A DNA stretch of 64,000 bases from an uncultured Chloroflexota bacterium (GCA_903858085.1 CAIOHJ010000308.1:50835-114834), one strand, 5' to 3'; positions 1-9,172 are shown, counted from the stretch's first letter. Notes: generated from the sequence alone by a model not told the origin. A program made the numbers and translations.

Positions 1-705
1 GTCGAGTGCTGCCTGGCGGTCTTCGTGCACCGAGCAGACCACCAACTGGGGCCGGTCGATGTCGTCGAGGCTGCGCCCGGCACGGGCCGCCCCCCGTTCC
101 AGCTGTTCCAGCGCTTCAATGTTGTATTCGGGGGGCACACAGTAGTTGAGCACGACACCGTCGGCGATCTCGCCGGTCAGCTCCATCATCTGCGGGCCGG
201 TTGCACCGATCATGATCGAGACCTTGCGCGGCTCCCGCCGCCCATGGACCACGTCGAGCTCGATGCCATCAACCTGGTGGAATTCGCCGTGGAAGGTGAC
301 CCGCTCCATGGCCAGCAGCCGACGCATCACCTCGACCGTCTCGCGCATGGCCGTCAGCGGCTTGCGGCGGTCGATCCCCACATTCCTGGCCAGCGGGTCC
401 CACCACGCGCCGATGCCACAGATCACCCGGTTGGGTGCCAGATCGTCGAGGGTGAGAAAGGTCGCCGCCAACAGCCCGATGTTGCGTGTCCAGTTGTTGA
501 TCACGCCAGAACCGACCTGGATGTGGTCGGTCACCGCAGCAAAGGCGGCCATCGGCACGATCGCGTCGCGCACCAGCCGGCTCTCTGCCTGCCAGACCGC
601 CTCAAACCCCTTCTGCTCGGCATAACGGGCGTACTCCATGCCGTCACGAATCGGATGTTTGTCCTGCAAATAGAGTGCGACCCGTGAATACTGTCTATCA
701 GCCAT
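1..705 (-). CDS. LLM-class F420-dependent oxidoreductase (partial, C-terminus off the left edge)
   Basis: The minus-strand frame is open from an ATG at 705 to the window edge (235 codons). It begins MADRQYSRVALYLQDKHP and contains the luciferase-like monooxygenase pattern of F420 enzymes: an early YARYAEQKGFEAVWQAES segment, a NIGLLAATFLTLDDLAP strand-helix and IMIGATGPQMMELTGEIADG near residue 175. This family uses reduced coenzyme F420 as hydride donor in the cytoplasm; the substrate cannot be read from sequence. A strong AGGGGGAG ribosome site sits just upstream of the ATG. It is divergent from the F420 biosynthesis operon starting at 905, which supports the cofactor assignment. It resembles methylene-H4MPT reductase and 5,10-methylene-type LLM proteins, but is not specific enough for an EC call. 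About 100 residues are missing at the C-terminus. Confidence 0.88.
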   Translation of the reverse strand, partial: MADRQYSRVALYLQDKHPIRDGMEYARYAEQKGFEAVWQAESRLVRDAIVPMAAFAAVTDHIQVGSGVINNWTRNIGLLAATFLTLDDLAPNRVICGIGAWWDPLARNVGIDRRKPLTAMRETVEVMRRLLAMERVTFHGEFHQVDGIELDVVHGRREPRKVSIMIGATGPQMMELTGEIADGVVLNYCVPPEYNIEALEQLERGAARAGRSLDDIDRPQLVVCSVHEDRQAALD

Positions 706-744
706 TGCGTCTCCCCCTCTCTTGTGTAGATTGATGAGAACCCC

Positions 745-750
745 AGTATA
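745..750 (-). promoter_or_regulatory. -10 box for the LLM oxidoreductase gene
   Basis: TATACT on the minus strand (plus-strand agtata), about 40 bp before the ATG at 705. A weak TTCCCA (774-769) lies 18 bp upstream as a possible -35. Only the -10 match is good. Confidence 0.4.
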
Positions 751-890
751 CCGGATCCTGACCTTGTTTGGGAAGCCAGAATTTAGAACGGGCGGCGCAC
801 CGACGCATTCGCAAGCCACCGGCAGGTCAAAAACGAGGGGGAGTCAAGGGCTCTGAACCGACTTTCTTTTCAGCGGCTGCGGGATCGTGG

Positions 891-896
891 TATACT
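891..896 (+). promoter_or_regulatory. -10 box directly before the nitroreductase start (leaderless candidate)
   Basis: TATACT ends only 8 nt before the ATG at 905, so transcription would start at or next to the start codon. There is no Shine-Dalgarno sequence in front of this ATG. Both facts fit a leaderless mRNA. The -35 region (TTTTCA near 867) is weak. Confidence 0.45.
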
Positions 897-904
897 GATT
901 GGCC

Positions 905-1561
905 ATGAGCGCCGTCCATCCCCACCCTGCCCTCTCCGGTGACCAGGCTGTGCAGCCTGCCCTGGCTGCCTTTGTCGAGCTGGTGCGCGCCCGCCGTTCG
1001 ATCCGACGGTACAGAGCAGAGCCAGTGCCCGACGAACTGGTCGCCGCTCTGCTCGAAGCTGCCTGCTGGGCTCCATCCGCCCACAACCGGCAGCCCTGGC
1101 GTTTCTGTGTGGTCCGCTCCCCAGAGGTCAAAGCGGCCCTGGGCGAGCAGATGGCCGCTCTCTGGCGGGCCGACCTGGCGCGCGACGGCGTTGACCCCGC
1201 CCAGATCGAACAGCGGGCCGCTGCCAGCCAGGCCCGGCTCACCGGCGCGCCGCTGCTGGTCGTCCCTTGCGTCACCCTGCAGGAGATGGATCTCTACCCG
1301 GACCCTGCCCGCAGCCGGGCAGAGTGGACCATGGCGGTGCAGAGCGTGGCCCTGGCCTGCCAAAACCTGCTCCTGGCCGCCCACACGGCCGGGCTGGCAA
1401 GCTGTTGGATGTGTGCAGCACTTTTTGTACCGGCGCTCGTCCGGTCGGTGCTGGCGCTGCCCGACTCCTGGGAACCGCAGGCGATTTTGACCCTTGGCTA
1501 CCCGGCAGAGAGTCGGCAGCGTGAGCGCCGACCGCTGGACAGCATCATGGTCTGGAGATGA
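905..1561 (+). CDS. FbiB C-terminal-type FMN-dependent reductase (nitroreductase family)
   Basis: This is a 218-residue nitroreductase-fold protein. Its sequence follows the C-terminal domain of actinobacterial FbiB: RARRSIRRYRAEPVP at the start, the APSAHNRQPWRF FMN-binding loop, YPDPARSRAEWTMAVQSVALACQNLL, and GLASCWMCAALF. In F420 biosynthesis this domain reduces dehydro-F420-0 to F420-0 with FMNH2. Here it is a stand-alone gene without the CofE/gamma-glutamyl-ligase half that is fused to it in mycobacteria. It is the first gene of an operon with cofD (5 bp gap) and cofC. I chose the ATG at 905 rather than an in-frame TTG at 899; a TATACT box lies 8 nt upstream. A general nitroreductase role is possible, but context and sequence both favour F420 synthesis. 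Confidence 0.85.
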   Translation: MSAVHPHPALSGDQAVQPALAAFVELVRARRSIRRYRAEPVPDELVAALLEAACWAPSAHNRQPWRFCVVRSPEVKAALGEQMAALWRADLARDGVDPAQIEQRAAASQARLTGAPLLVVPCVTLQEMDLYPDPARSRAEWTMAVQSVALACQNLLLAAHTAGLASCWMCAALFVPALVRSVLALPDSWEPQAILTLGYPAESRQRERRPLDSIMVWR

Positions 1562-1565
1562 TTTT

Positions 1566-2570
1566 GTGACAAGCAACCCGTTTTCCGCAGAGCACCGCTG
1601 CGCGCTCCGCCACACCCCACAGGTCGTCGCCCTGGCCGGCGGGGTCGGCGGCGCCAAGCTGGCCGCTGGCCTGCAGGCCGTCCTGCCCCCCGGGGCACTC
1701 ACCGTTGTGGTCAATACCGGCGATGACTTCGAGCACTGGGGACTGACCATCTGCCCGGATCTGGATACGGTGATCTACAATCTGGCCGGCGTGAACAACC
1801 CAGAGCTGGGCTGGGGCCGCGCCGACGAAAGCTTTGCCGTGCTGAAGACGGTCGGGCTGCTGGGCGGCGAGGATTGGTTTCGTCTCGGCGACAAAGACCT
1901 GGCGGTGCATCTGCGGCGCAGCGAGTGGCTGCGCCAGGGCAGCAGCCTGACCGAAGTCACCGACCGGCTGCGTCGGGCTCTGGGGGTGCCCTCCACGGTG
2001 CTGCCCATGAGCGATCTGCCGGTGCGCACCTTGGTGCACACCGACGAGGGTGACCTGCCTTTCCAGCATTATTTTGTGGGCCGGCGCTGTGAGCCGTGTG
2101 TGCTTGATGTCTCTTTCGTGGGAGCCGCCGAGGCGACACTGACCGACGCGGTGTACACAGCCCTGGCCCAGGCCGATGTCGTCGTCTTCTGCCCCAGCAA
2201 CCCCTACCTGAGCCTGGACCCCATCCTGAGCGTCGGCGAGATGCGCAGCCTGCTGCCGTCGCTGCGCGCGCCCAAGATCGCCGTCGCGCCGATCGTCGGC
2301 GGCCAGGCGCTCAAAGGGCCTGCGGCCAAGATGATGCGCGAGATGGGCTACCCGGTCTCGCCGGTCACGATCGCCGCCCACTTTGATGGCCTGCTCGACG
2401 GCTTCGTGCTGGACAAGATCGACGCGGCCGCTGCTGCCCACGTCCGGATGCCCGCCCTTGTGGCCGACACCCTCATGCACGACCTGCCCAGCAAGGCCCA
2501 GCTGGCTGCGACCGTGCTCGAGTTTGCCGCCACCCTCTGGCCCGTGCTGGCCAGCAGGCCAGCCCCGTGA
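1566..2570 (+). CDS. cofD: 2-phospho-L-lactate transferase (CofD/FbiA)
   Basis: This 334-residue cytoplasmic enzyme transfers the phospho-lactate/phosphoenolpyruvate moiety from its GDP-activated form to the riboflavin-derived Fo, making (dehydro-)F420-0. Diagnostic segments are the N-terminal VVALAGGVGGAKLAAGL loop, VNTGDDFEHWGLTICPDLDT, WFRLGDKDLAVHLRR, LPVRTLVHTDEG, and VVFCPSNPYLSLDPIL followed by the IVGGQALKGPAAKM loop. The length fits the CofD family. An in-frame ATG exists at 1494 but lies inside the preceding gene. The GTG at 1566 has a GGAG ribosome site 8 nt upstream and begins 5 bp after the reductase stop, so I use it. The next gene, cofC, overlaps the stop by 4 bp, implying translational coupling of the two consecutive pathway steps. 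Confidence 0.95.
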   Translation: MTSNPFSAEHRCALRHTPQVVALAGGVGGAKLAAGLQAVLPPGALTVVVNTGDDFEHWGLTICPDLDTVIYNLAGVNNPELGWGRADESFAVLKTVGLLGGEDWFRLGDKDLAVHLRRSEWLRQGSSLTEVTDRLRRALGVPSTVLPMSDLPVRTLVHTDEGDLPFQHYFVGRRCEPCVLDVSFVGAAEATLTDAVYTALAQADVVVFCPSNPYLSLDPILSVGEMRSLLPSLRAPKIAVAPIVGGQALKGPAAKMMREMGYPVSPVTIAAHFDGLLDGFVLDKIDAAAAAHVRMPALVADTLMHDLPSKAQLAATVLEFAATLWPVLASRPAP

Positions 2571-3175
2571 AACCGTGGCTGATCGTGCCGGTGAAACCCT
2601 TCAACGAAGGCAAAAGCCGCCTCTCTCCTGCGCTGCAGCCCGCACAACGCGCCGAACTCAGCGCCCGGCTGCTGGCACAGACCTTGTCCACGGCCCAGCA
2701 GAGCGCCCGCTTCGCCCAGATCGTGGTGGTCAGCCGTGACCCAAATGTCCTGGCCACCGCCAGGAGAGCCGCAGCCCTGGGGCTGCTCGAAGCTGGCACA
2801 GAGCTCAACGCCGCGCTGGAGCAGGGCTGTACCTACGCCAGCCGGGCCGGGGCCCAGGCCGCACTCCTGCTGCCGGCTGATCTGCCCAGGCTGGCTGACA
2901 CCGATCTGCACCAGCTGGTCGACAGCTTTGTGAACTTCCAGACGGCTGTGCTGGCCCCCAGCCGCGATGGCGGCACCAGCGCGCTCCTTCTGCGGCTGCC
3001 CCCCCCTTTCGCCCTCTGTTTCGGCGCAGAGAGCTTTCACTGCCACCGCACACAGGCGCTGGCCGCAGGGTGCAGCGTCACCGTCGTCGATACCCCCAGC
3101 CTGCGCTTCGACCTCGATTCTCCCGCCGAACTGGCTGAGCTGCAGATCCGCCCAGCCAGGCTGCCCGGCCGGTGA
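2567..3175 (+). CDS. cofC: 2-phospho-L-lactate (or PEP) guanylyltransferase (CofC/FbiD)
   Basis: 202 residues. CofC couples GTP with 2-phospho-L-lactate or phosphoenolpyruvate to give the activated donor used by CofD. The MobA-like nucleotidyltransferase pattern is clear: IVPVKPFNEGKSRLSP at the N-terminus, VVVSRDPNVLATARR, LLPADLPRLADTDL (metal-binding Asp), APSRDGGTSALLLR, and a terminal DTPSLRFDLDSPAEL. Start is GTG at 2567, overlapping the cofD TGA in a GTGA arrangement. It is the last gene of the operon; the next gene is convergent and its stop is only 25 bp away. No cofE, cofG or cofH is present in the window, so the rest of the pathway must lie elsewhere. Confidence 0.95.
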   Translation: MKPWLIVPVKPFNEGKSRLSPALQPAQRAELSARLLAQTLSTAQQSARFAQIVVVSRDPNVLATARRAAALGLLEAGTELNAALEQGCTYASRAGAQAALLLPADLPRLADTDLHQLVDSFVNFQTAVLAPSRDGGTSALLLRLPPPFALCFGAESFHCHRTQALAAGCSVTVVDTPSLRFDLDSPAELAELQIRPARLPGR

Positions 3176-3199
3176 ACCGGCGCTGAACAGCACAGCCGG

Positions 3200-3958
<759 letters not shown>

Positions 3959-3999
3959 TTTTTTCCTCCTGTTGGCTGGGCGAATTTTCTTTGCTCTCT

Positions 4000-4005
4000 A
4001 TTGTA
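4000..4005 (-). promoter_or_regulatory. -10 box for the class II aldolase gene
   Basis: TACAAT on the minus strand about 42 bp upstream of the ATG at 3958. A poor TTGGAG is 18 bp upstream at 4029-4024. The promoter would be divergent from the rhaI promoter at 4082-4110. Confidence 0.35.
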
Positions 4006-4081
4006 CAGGGGCAGCAACGGTGGCTCCAATCGATGGGGCGGTCAAAGTACGCAGTGTAGCAGCCCAATGGCGTTGACCGGG

Positions 4082-4110
4082 TTGACCGGATGGGCAGAGT
4101 TGGGTATACT
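4082..4110 (+). promoter_or_regulatory. Sigma70-type promoter of the rhamnose operon
   Basis: TTGACC (4082-4087), a 17-bp spacer, then TATACT (4105-4110). A second TTGACC at 4073-4078 makes a 9-bp direct repeat just upstream. The predicted leader is about 137 nt before rhaI at 4254; no obvious riboswitch was recognised in it. Confidence 0.6.
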
Positions 4111-4253
4111 GAGAGAAACTTCAACTTGAATGTCCCTGTCCTTTGTCAGCAGCCAGATCTGCCAGCGCGTTTGTCGTGTAGCGGCAGAGATGGAAGCCGA
4201 GCAGAGGGGTGTGGCGGGGAAGCAGCAGTCAACAATGAGAAGGGAGTGCAAAG

Positions 4254-5498
4254 ATGGTCAACCAGCAAGCGGCCTATGCCCTTTTGGCCGAGCAGTTGGC
4301 GGAGCAGGGTGTCAATGTAGAGACGGTCAAGGCTGCGTTGCGTCGCCAGCAGATTGAGACGCCCAGCTGGGGCTATGCCAACAGCGGCACGCGCTTCAAG
4401 GCCTTTGCCTGGTCGGGTGCGGCCACCACGACGCAGCAAAAGCTCGACGATGCTGCAATGGTCCACAAAATGACCGGCATAGCGCCCACGGTCGCCGTGC
4501 ACATCCCCTGGGACAAGCCAGCCGACGAAGACTACCCTGCGATGCGCCAGTACGCCGAAGCGCAGGGCATCGCGATCGGCGCGGTCAACCCCAATGTTTT
4601 TCAGGAGGACGAGTACAAGCTGGGCTCCCTGGGCAACCCGAGTCCGGTGATCCAGGAGCGTGCGATCGACCACATCATCGAATGTTGCGAGATCATGCAC
4701 AAGCTCAACAGCCGGGTGCTCAGCCTCTGGTTTGCCGACGGTACAAACTATGCGGGCCAGGATGCGCTGCGCATGCGCAAGTGCCGTTTTGAGCGGGGGC
4801 TGAAGCTGGTCAAGCCGAAGCTGCCGGCGGGCGGGCGCATGTTGATCGAGTACAAATTTTTCGAGCCCGCCTTTTACAGCACCGATATCCCCGACTGGGG
4901 GACGGCCTACGCCTGGTCGCTCAAGCTCGGCGAGGCAGCCCAGGTGCTGGTCGACCTGGGCCACCACGCCCAAGGGGTCAACATCGAGCAGATCGTGGCC
5001 TTCCTGCTCGATGAAAACAAGCTGGGCGGCTTTCATTTCAACAACCGCAAGTATGCCGACGACGACCTGATTGTGGGCAGCACCAACCCGTATGAGCTCT
5101 TTTTGATCTACAACGAGCTGGTCGACGCCGAACTGAACGACGACCCGGCGCTGCGCGACGCGGCCCGCAACGTCTCTTATATGATTGACCAGTCCCACAA
5201 TATCGAAGGCAAACTGGCGCCGATGATCCAGTCGGTGCTCAACTGCCAGGAGGCCTATGCCAAGGCGTTGATTGTGCCGCGACGGCAGCTGGCTGAGCTG
5301 CGGTGGGCGGGCGAGGTCTTGCTCGCCCACCGGCTGCTCACCGACGCCTTCCGCACCGACGTCCGCCCGTTGCTGGCCCAGGTGCGCGCCGAGCTCGGTG
5401 TGCCGGCCGACCCGATCGCCGCCTACCTGGCGTCGGGCTACGAGAGCCGCATTCGCCAAGAGCGCGGCCTCGCAGCAACCAGCGGCGGGTTCCAATAA
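4254..5498 (+). CDS. rhaI: L-rhamnose isomerase, RhaI type
   Basis: 414 residues. It interconverts L-rhamnose and L-rhamnulose in the cytoplasm and belongs to the xylose-isomerase-like RhaI group, not the E. coli RhaA group. Visible hallmarks are GTRFKAFAWSGA, PTVAVHIPWDK, LWFADGTNYAGQDA, LIEYKFFEPAFYSTDIPDWG (metal ligand Glu199), VLVDLGHHAQGVNIEQIV (Asp234), and GGFHFNNRKYADDDLIVGS (His261 and the Asp cluster). Length is typical for the group. Start ATG at 4254 has an AAGGGAG site upstream. Its TAA overlaps the ATG of the transporter ATPase by one base, so it heads a five-gene operon. A rhamnulokinase is not present in the window. Confidence 0.93.
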   Translation: MVNQQAAYALLAEQLAEQGVNVETVKAALRRQQIETPSWGYANSGTRFKAFAWSGAATTTQQKLDDAAMVHKMTGIAPTVAVHIPWDKPADEDYPAMRQYAEAQGIAIGAVNPNVFQEDEYKLGSLGNPSPVIQERAIDHIIECCEIMHKLNSRVLSLWFADGTNYAGQDALRMRKCRFERGLKLVKPKLPAGGRMLIEYKFFEPAFYSTDIPDWGTAYAWSLKLGEAAQVLVDLGHHAQGVNIEQIVAFLLDENKLGGFHFNNRKYADDDLIVGSTNPYELFLIYNELVDAELNDDPALRDAARNVSYMIDQSHNIEGKLAPMIQSVLNCQEAYAKALIVPRRQLAELRWAGEVLLAHRLLTDAFRTDVRPLLAQVRAELGVPADPIAAYLASGYESRIRQERGLAATSGGFQ

Positions 5499-7033
5499 TG
5501 GCTGACGCCCGCCCTGTCTTCGAGATCCAGCATGTCTCCAAGCGTTTTGACGCGACACAGGCGCTGGAAGATGTGTCGTTGACCCTCTACCCAGGCGAGG
5601 TGCACGCCCTGATCGGCGAGAACGGCGCAGGCAAATCGACCCTGATCAAAATCATGACCGGTGTCCATCCCCCCGACACCGGCACCCTGCTCATCGACGG
5701 CACCCCCAGGCGGATCGGCAACTCGCAAGAGGCCCAGTCGCTGGGGGTCGCTGCCATCTACCAGGAGCCGATGGTCTTTCCCGACCTCAACGTGGCGGAG
5801 AATATTTTTATCAGCCACCGCAACCGCGGGCTGTTGGTCCATTGGGGGAAGCTCTATCGGGAGGCCGAGGCCATTCTGGCGCAGCTGGATGTGCACCTGG
5901 ATGTGCGCATGCCGGCGCGCGGGCTGACCCTGGCCGCCCAACAGGCGGTCGAGATCGCCAAAGCCATCTCGCTCCATGTGCGGGTGTTGATCATGGACGA
6001 GCCGACCGCCTCCCTCTCTGCCCACGAGGTGGACCAGCTCTTCCGGATCATCGAGTCGCTGCGCCGCCAGGGGGTGGCGATCCTCTTCATCGGCCATCGG
6101 ATGGAGGAAGTCTTTCAGATTGCCGACCGCATCACTGTGCTGCGCGACGGTCGGCTGATCTCCTCGCGGCTGCGCGCCAGCGCCGCCGAGCTTCCCCGCC
6201 AGCGCGAACAGGTGATTCGCGAAATGGTGGGCCGGGAAGTCGGCGATTTTTTTGCCAAAAGTGCGGTGCCGCGCGGCCCGCTGCTGCTTGCGGTGCGCGA
6301 CTTTGGCAAGACAGGCGTTTTCAGCGGCGTCCACTTCGAGATTCACCAAGGAGAGGTCCTGGGCTTTGCTGGCCTGATCGGGGCCCGACGCACCGATGTC
6401 GGGCTGGCGCTCTTTGGCGTCGAGCCGGCTGACCAAGGGACGGTCGAACTGGCAGGAAACAGGGTGCGGATCGACTCCCCCGAACAGGCGGTCCGGCTGG
6501 GCATCGCCTACGTGACCGAAGATCGTCGCGGGCTGGGGCTGACTCTGCCGATGTCGATTGCGACCAATATCACGCTCCCCACCCTGCGCCGCTACCTGAG
6601 CACCCTCGGGCTGGTACGGCGAGGGGAAGAACAGCAGACCGCCGAGGACTACCGTGGCCGGCTGATGATTCGCACCCCTTCGGTGGATCTGGAGGTCGGT
6701 AAACTGTCGGGGGGGAACCAGCAGAAGGTGATGTTGAGCAAGTGGCTCAACGCCCAGCCCAGGCTGCTGATCCTCGACGAGCCGACCCGTGGGATCGATG
6801 TGCGTGCCAAGGCCGAGGTGCACCACATCGTCAGCGACCTGGCCGCCCAGGGGCTGGCGATCCTTCTCATCTCATCCGACCTGCCCGAGGTGCTGGCCAT
6901 GAGCGACCGCGTGCTTGTGATGCGCGAAGGGCGGCAGATGGGCATTTTCAGCCGCAGCGAAGCGACACAGGAGCGCGTGATGACGGCAGCCATGGGGCAG
7001 CACGACCCAATCTCCCCGGCGGTGCAGCGATGA
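5498..7033 (+). CDS. rhaT: Rhamnose ABC transporter, double ATPase subunit
   Basis: 511 residues with two ABC cassettes in tandem, as in RbsA/XylG/RhaT. The first has Walker A GENGAGKST near residue 40, the loop AAIYQEP, and Walker B VLIMDEPTAS. The second has a degenerate Walker A (GLIGARRTDV), the signature LSGGNQQK and Walker B LLILDEPTRGID. A degenerate second P-loop is normal for this family. The protein energises uptake by the two permeases that follow. Start ATG at 5498 overlaps the rhaI stop by one base; a longer in-frame ORF starting at 5303 is the rhaI shadow. The stop overlaps the next ATG by 4 bp. Rhamnose specificity is inferred from rhaI. Confidence 0.92.
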   Translation: MADARPVFEIQHVSKRFDATQALEDVSLTLYPGEVHALIGENGAGKSTLIKIMTGVHPPDTGTLLIDGTPRRIGNSQEAQSLGVAAIYQEPMVFPDLNVAENIFISHRNRGLLVHWGKLYREAEAILAQLDVHLDVRMPARGLTLAAQQAVEIAKAISLHVRVLIMDEPTASLSAHEVDQLFRIIESLRRQGVAILFIGHRMEEVFQIADRITVLRDGRLISSRLRASAAELPRQREQVIREMVGREVGDFFAKSAVPRGPLLLAVRDFGKTGVFSGVHFEIHQGEVLGFAGLIGARRTDVGLALFGVEPADQGTVELAGNRVRIDSPEQAVRLGIAYVTEDRRGLGLTLPMSIATNITLPTLRRYLSTLGLVRRGEEQQTAEDYRGRLMIRTPSVDLEVGKLSGGNQQKVMLSKWLNAQPRLLILDEPTRGIDVRAKAEVHHIVSDLAAQGLAILLISSDLPEVLAMSDRVLVMREGRQMGIFSRSEATQERVMTAAMGQHDPISPAVQR

Positions 7034-8091
7034 CCTGGCTGCGCCGTCGTTTTCAGCCGGAACAGATCCGCGAGCTGGTGTTGTTGGCCCTCATCCTCGG
7101 GATCGTGCTCTTTTTTGGCACCCAGATCGAGAACTACTTTTCCCCACGCACCTTCACCCGCATCTCCACCAGCGTGGCTGTGGTCGCCATCGTGGCGGTC
7201 GGCCAGACGCTGGTCATTCTGACCCGCAACATCGACCTGTCGGTCGGCTCGATCGTCGGCTTTACGGCCTATGCGGTCGGCACCTTGCTCACCCTCCAAA
7301 ACGACCTGCCTCCTGGGCTGGCGGTGCTGCTGGCCGTAGGGCTGGGTGCCGCCATGGGCGCCTTCAACGGTCTGCTCGTGGCCTATGGAAAAATTCCGGC
7401 GATCATCGTCACCCTGGGGACGCTGGCGATCTACCGCACGCTGCTGGTCGAGATCTCGGGGGCGCGCAGTGTCGTCACCAATGAACTGCCCCGTTGGTTG
7501 GTCAACCTGCCGCCGGTGAACGCATTTTCGATCGGGGAGCTCGACATTCGGCTGCTCTTTTTGGTCGCCCTGCTCGTGGTGCTGCTTTTTCAGCTGGTCG
7601 TCAGTTATTTGGGATGGGGGCGGCGGCTTTATGCGATCGGCTCCAACCCGGATGCGGCGCGCATTGCCGGGTTTCCGGCCCAGCGCATTGTGCTGACCGC
7701 TTTTGTGCTGAGCGGCGCCCTGGCCGGGCTGGCCGGCTTTGTCTTTCTGGCCCGCTTTGGCAACATCACCGTGGTGGCTGGCCTGGGCATCGAGCTGGAA
7801 TCGGTGGCTGCAGCCGTGGTGGGGGGGGTCAACATCAACGGGGGGCTTGGCTCGCCGCTGGGCGCTTTCCTGGGCGCCGTGCTGATCGACATCATCGACA
7901 ACAGCCTGATCCGCTGGCTGGCGATCAGCGAGTTCTGGCGCAATGCGCTGTTGGGTCTGCTGATTTTGCTGGCCGTGGCCACCGACACAATTGTCATGCA
8001 GCGCCTGCGCAGCCTCTGGGCGCGCCAGGAACTGCGGCTGGCCGCCCGTCGGCTGACAGAGGAGAAGGGAGAGAGCAACCGTGCAGCTTAG
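7030..8091 (+). CDS. rhaP: Rhamnose ABC transporter permease (first)
   Basis: 353 residues, BPD_transp_2 (RbsC/AraH-like) integral membrane permease with about 8-10 hydrophobic segments. The family hallmark GQTLVILTRNIDLSVGSIVGF is near residues 57-77, and GLGIELESVAAAVVGGVNINGGLGSPLGAFLGA near the C-terminal third. Start ATG at 7030 lies in an ATGA overlap with the ATPase gene. The C-terminus is basic and polar and overlaps the next permease's GTG by 11 bp. It forms the channel as a heterodimer with the next protein, judging by gene order. Confidence 0.9.
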   Translation: MTWLRRRFQPEQIRELVLLALILGIVLFFGTQIENYFSPRTFTRISTSVAVVAIVAVGQTLVILTRNIDLSVGSIVGFTAYAVGTLLTLQNDLPPGLAVLLAVGLGAAMGAFNGLLVAYGKIPAIIVTLGTLAIYRTLLVEISGARSVVTNELPRWLVNLPPVNAFSIGELDIRLLFLVALLVVLLFQLVVSYLGWGRRLYAIGSNPDAARIAGFPAQRIVLTAFVLSGALAGLAGFVFLARFGNITVVAGLGIELESVAAAVVGGVNINGGLGSPLGAFLGAVLIDIIDNSLIRWLAISEFWRNALLGLLILLAVATDTIVMQRLRSLWARQELRLAARRLTEEKGESNRAA

Positions 8092-9079
8092 GTGGAAATT
8101 TGTGCAGCGCTGGGAAGGGTTGCTGGCTCTGCTGCTGGCGGTCATCGTCCTCTACAACGCGGTCAGCACCCCTGGCTATCTGACCGTCAACAACTGGGTC
8201 AACCTCTTTCAGCTGTCGATCGAGAAGATCATCGTGGCGCTGATCATGACCTTTATCATCATCAACGCCGAGATCGACCTTTCGGTCGCCTCGGTGATGG
8301 GGTTCAGCGCCTGCATGGCCGGCTTTTTGTATGCGGGCGGGATGCCGATGGAAGGGGCGCTGGGGGTGGCGCTGCTGGCGGGTGTCGCCGCCGGGCTTTT
8401 CAACAGTTTCTGGATAGGCGTTGTGGGGTTGCCTTCGCTGGTGGTCACCCTCTCTGGCCTGATCGGCTACCGCGGGCTGGCCTATGTGCTGCTCGAAGAC
8501 CGCTCGATCGGCAGCTTCCCCGACTGGTTCAACCGCCTGGGTCAGCAGCCGTGGCTCGGCCCATTTCCGTTCGCCATGCTCGTCTTCTTTGTGTTGCTGG
8601 TCTTTGCGATTATCATTCTACAATACTCGGGTTTTGGCCGCTATGTCTTTGTGATCGGCAACAACCAGGCTGTGGCCCGCTATTCGGGGGTGCGTGTCCA
8701 GCGTACCAAGATGATCCTCTTTGTGGTTTCGTCGACCCTGGCTGCGCTGGCTGGCCTGCTCTATGCGGCAAGGCTGGGTGCCGTCCGCGGGGATATGGCG
8801 AATGGCTTTGAGCTCGACATCATCACCATGGTGCTGCTCGGCGGGGTCAGCATCTTTGGCGGCACAGGGTCGCTGTGGGGTGTGCTGCTTTCGGTGCTGA
8901 TCATTCTCAACCTGCGCAACGGCATGGGGCTGGCCAATTTTTCTGGCCATGTGCAGACCGGGGTGATCGGTGCGCTCTTGATTCTCTCGGTGCTGGTGCC
9001 CAACCTGGCGGCGACCGTGCGGGCCCACTGGAGCCAGCGCCGTCTGCGCAGCAAGCCAGCCGCCGAACCGGGCAGGTAA
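8081..9079 (+). CDS. rhaQ: Rhamnose ABC transporter permease (second)
   Basis: 332 residues, second RbsC-like permease. It keeps the variant hallmark IEKIIVALIMTFIIINAEIDLSVASVMGF near residue 45-75, with NAEIDLS in place of TRNIDLS, and ends with the VLLGGVSIFGGTGSLWGVLLSV segment. Start is a GTG at 8081, with AGAGAG upstream, overlapping the stop of the first permease. Two distinct RbsC-type permeases beside a double ATPase is the arrangement known for rhizobial rhamnose importers (RhaSTPQ). The gene order here is T-P-Q-S, with the binding protein last. Confidence 0.9.
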   Translation: MQLRWKFVQRWEGLLALLLAVIVLYNAVSTPGYLTVNNWVNLFQLSIEKIIVALIMTFIIINAEIDLSVASVMGFSACMAGFLYAGGMPMEGALGVALLAGVAAGLFNSFWIGVVGLPSLVVTLSGLIGYRGLAYVLLEDRSIGSFPDWFNRLGQQPWLGPFPFAMLVFFVLLVFAIIILQYSGFGRYVFVIGNNQAVARYSGVRVQRTKMILFVVSSTLAALAGLLYAARLGAVRGDMANGFELDIITMVLLGGVSIFGGTGSLWGVLLSVLIILNLRNGMGLANFSGHVQTGVIGALLILSVLVPNLAATVRAHWSQRRLRSKPAAEPGR

Positions 9080-9080
9080 C

Positions 9081-9113
9081 TGTGGATCAGGGATGTGGAT
9101 CAGGGATGTGGAT
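9081..9113. repeat. Short 13-bp tandem repeat upstream of rhaS
   Basis: The unit tgtggatcaggga occurs at 9081-9093 and 9094-9106, followed by a partial third copy. It lies between the rhaQ stop and the rhaS ribosome site. It may be a slippage product or contribute to mRNA structure. Confidence 0.6.
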
Positions 9114-9172
9114 ACCCGCGGCGACGCGTGTTCGTTTTACTGTTTACCAACCGTATTCAAGGAGAAAAAACC

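Noticed and set aside
25..687. A 220-codon plus-strand open frame at the left edge
   Set aside because: Antisense to the LLM F420-dependent oxidoreductase, which is open on the minus strand to the edge and has clear family motifs.
4117..4253. Rhamnose operon leader considered as a riboswitch
   Set aside because: No known aptamer signature or anti-terminator pairing was recognised; it is treated as an ordinary leader.
5303..5497. Longer start for the rhamnose transporter ATPase
   Set aside because: The extension lies fully inside rhaI in another frame; the ATG at 5498 sits exactly at the rhaI stop and begins a normal ABC domain.
4146..5558. A 470-codon minus-strand open frame
   Set aside because: Antisense to rhaI, which has all metal-site motifs; the shadow has no recognisable domain.
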